A DNA stretch of 26,590 bases from Ophiothrix spiculata (Eukaryota; Echinodermata; Ophiuroidea; Amphilepidida; Ophiotrichidae), in assembly GCA_000969725.1 (NCBI GenBank), contig JXSR01S018557.1; one strand, written 5' to 3'. A program made the translations under genes and the position numbers. Positions 26,042-26,590 of this stretch are shown in pieces. The notes under the pieces are model-generated. The model was not told the origin of the DNA, searched no databases, and saw nothing but the letters and a program-made list of their open reading frames with translations. Numbering within the stretch: position 1 is the stretch's first letter; each line of letters opens with the position of its first letter.

Positions 26042-26590
26042 AAGATTCAAGATTCAAGATTCTTTATTTCCATATAAAAACAATACATCAAAACAGGAAA
26101 CAAAATAAAAAAAACATATGGAGGAGAGGGCTAGAAGGCCAATAAGGCCTGATAAATTGCCAACCCCTTATAACAAAGTATTATATAAACACACACGAAA
26201 ATATCATAACAAAATAGGAATAACCTAGAAGGTATACAACAAAGACACAACAACGATGAGCTCAAAGGACGCGGGGAAAAGTGAGATCACTCATAGAATT
26301 GTAATAGATGACGTTTGATATTAATTCTAAAATGTTTGACGGACTTAGAATCTTTTACTGTTTTTGGTAAAGAGTTCCATAATATAGGACCGTTTGTTCT
26401 TATGCATTGATCAGAAAGGGTCTTCTTATTATTTGTTAATTGTAAATCGTTGGTGTGTCTTGTTCCATACTTATGAATATCAGAACGCTTTATGAAATAG
26501 TCAATAAATGATCTCGGCAAATCCTTGATACTAAATCTGTACATGAAAACACCCAGTTCAACCGTATACATGTCGTTGACATTGAGGAGA
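26042..26590 (-). mobile_element. LINE 3' end (CR1/L2/Jockey group) with 7-bp tandem tail, runs off the window
   Basis: Minus-strand non-LTR retrotransposon. The ORF end (26589-26287) is followed by a 3' UTR of about 225 bases (AGGCCTTATTGGCCTTCTAG and AATAAAGAATC are visible). It ends in three GAATCTT units at 26062-26042. Short tandem-repeat tails are typical of CR1/L2-like elements. The 5' part lies beyond the window. Its tail, UTR and protein differ from the plus-strand LINE at 1510, so two LINE families are present. Confidence 0.75.
26287..26589 (-). CDS. LINE polyprotein C-terminal part, 5' end outside the window
   Basis: The open frame enters from the window edge and ends at TGA 26289-26287, giving 100 visible codons. 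Family-typical features are a hydrophobic and aromatic start, then YFIKRSDIHKYGTRHTNDL, a basic region and ILWNSLPKTVKDSKSVKHFR before HLL near the C terminus. This is the module after the reverse-transcriptase thumb of many invertebrate non-LTR elements (RSDIHxYxTR and xxWNSLP are the key signatures). No catalytic residues lie in this part. Whether the element is intact cannot be judged from here. Confidence 0.75.
   Translation of the reverse strand, partial: LLNVNDMYTVELGVFMYRFSIKDLPRSFIDYFIKRSDIHKYGTRHTNDLQLTNNKKTLSDQCIRTNGPILWNSLPKTVKDSKSVKHFRINIKRHLLQFYE

Overview
The window looks like AT-rich nuclear DNA from an invertebrate animal, probably marine. The reasons are one spliced gene with GT/AG introns, two 5'-truncated CR1/L2-type LINE 3' ends, tRNA-derived SINE sequence and a dense set of short inverted-repeat DNA transposons (MITEs). 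I cannot name the species. There are no operons, bacterial ribosome sites or CRISPR arrays.

The only host gene I can support is a short-chain dehydrogenase/reductase of the retinol dehydrogenase 11/12/13/14 type on the minus strand. Four coding exons lie at 20202-20034, 11241-10999, 6852-6504 and 5787-5577. Every junction is GT..AG and the codon phases match, giving 324 codons including the stop (323 aa). The introns are about 8.8 kb, 4.1 kb and 0.7 kb. At the end of exon 3 the frame continues past a TAA, which is part of the GTAAGT donor, into a hydrophobic stretch that the family normally has at that point. The true exon 3/4 structure is therefore open.

Layout by region. 44-1255: three related repeat units, two of them forming a fold-back. 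1510-2373: plus-strand LINE 3' end with an (ATT)n tail. 2374-4341: no feature. 4346-4572: TTAA-flanked piggyBac-like MITE with a tRNA-like interior, followed by a second inverted-repeat element at 4614-4776. 5577-20202: the dehydrogenase gene, whose introns hold most of the mobile elements (5851-6006, 7205-7537, 7662-7908, 9397-9925, a SINE at 9953-10178, a tRNA-like piece near 12010-12105, 14309-14459, 14464-14905, 15958-16275). 20203-22955: upstream flank with no gene. 22956-23083: small hairpin element with five TGAGTCA-type motifs. 23459-23716: long-TIR MITE. 26042-26590: minus-strand LINE 3' end running off the window.

The most notable pattern is a group of four MITEs (5851, 14309, 14464, 23459) that share GTG..CAC ends, a subterminal GCAAAAGG motif and ATAT on both sides, although their interiors and lengths differ. 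Two of them abut and share one ATAT. I saw no host defence system or gene cluster. The novelty here is in the mobile elements and in the odd exon 3 boundary.
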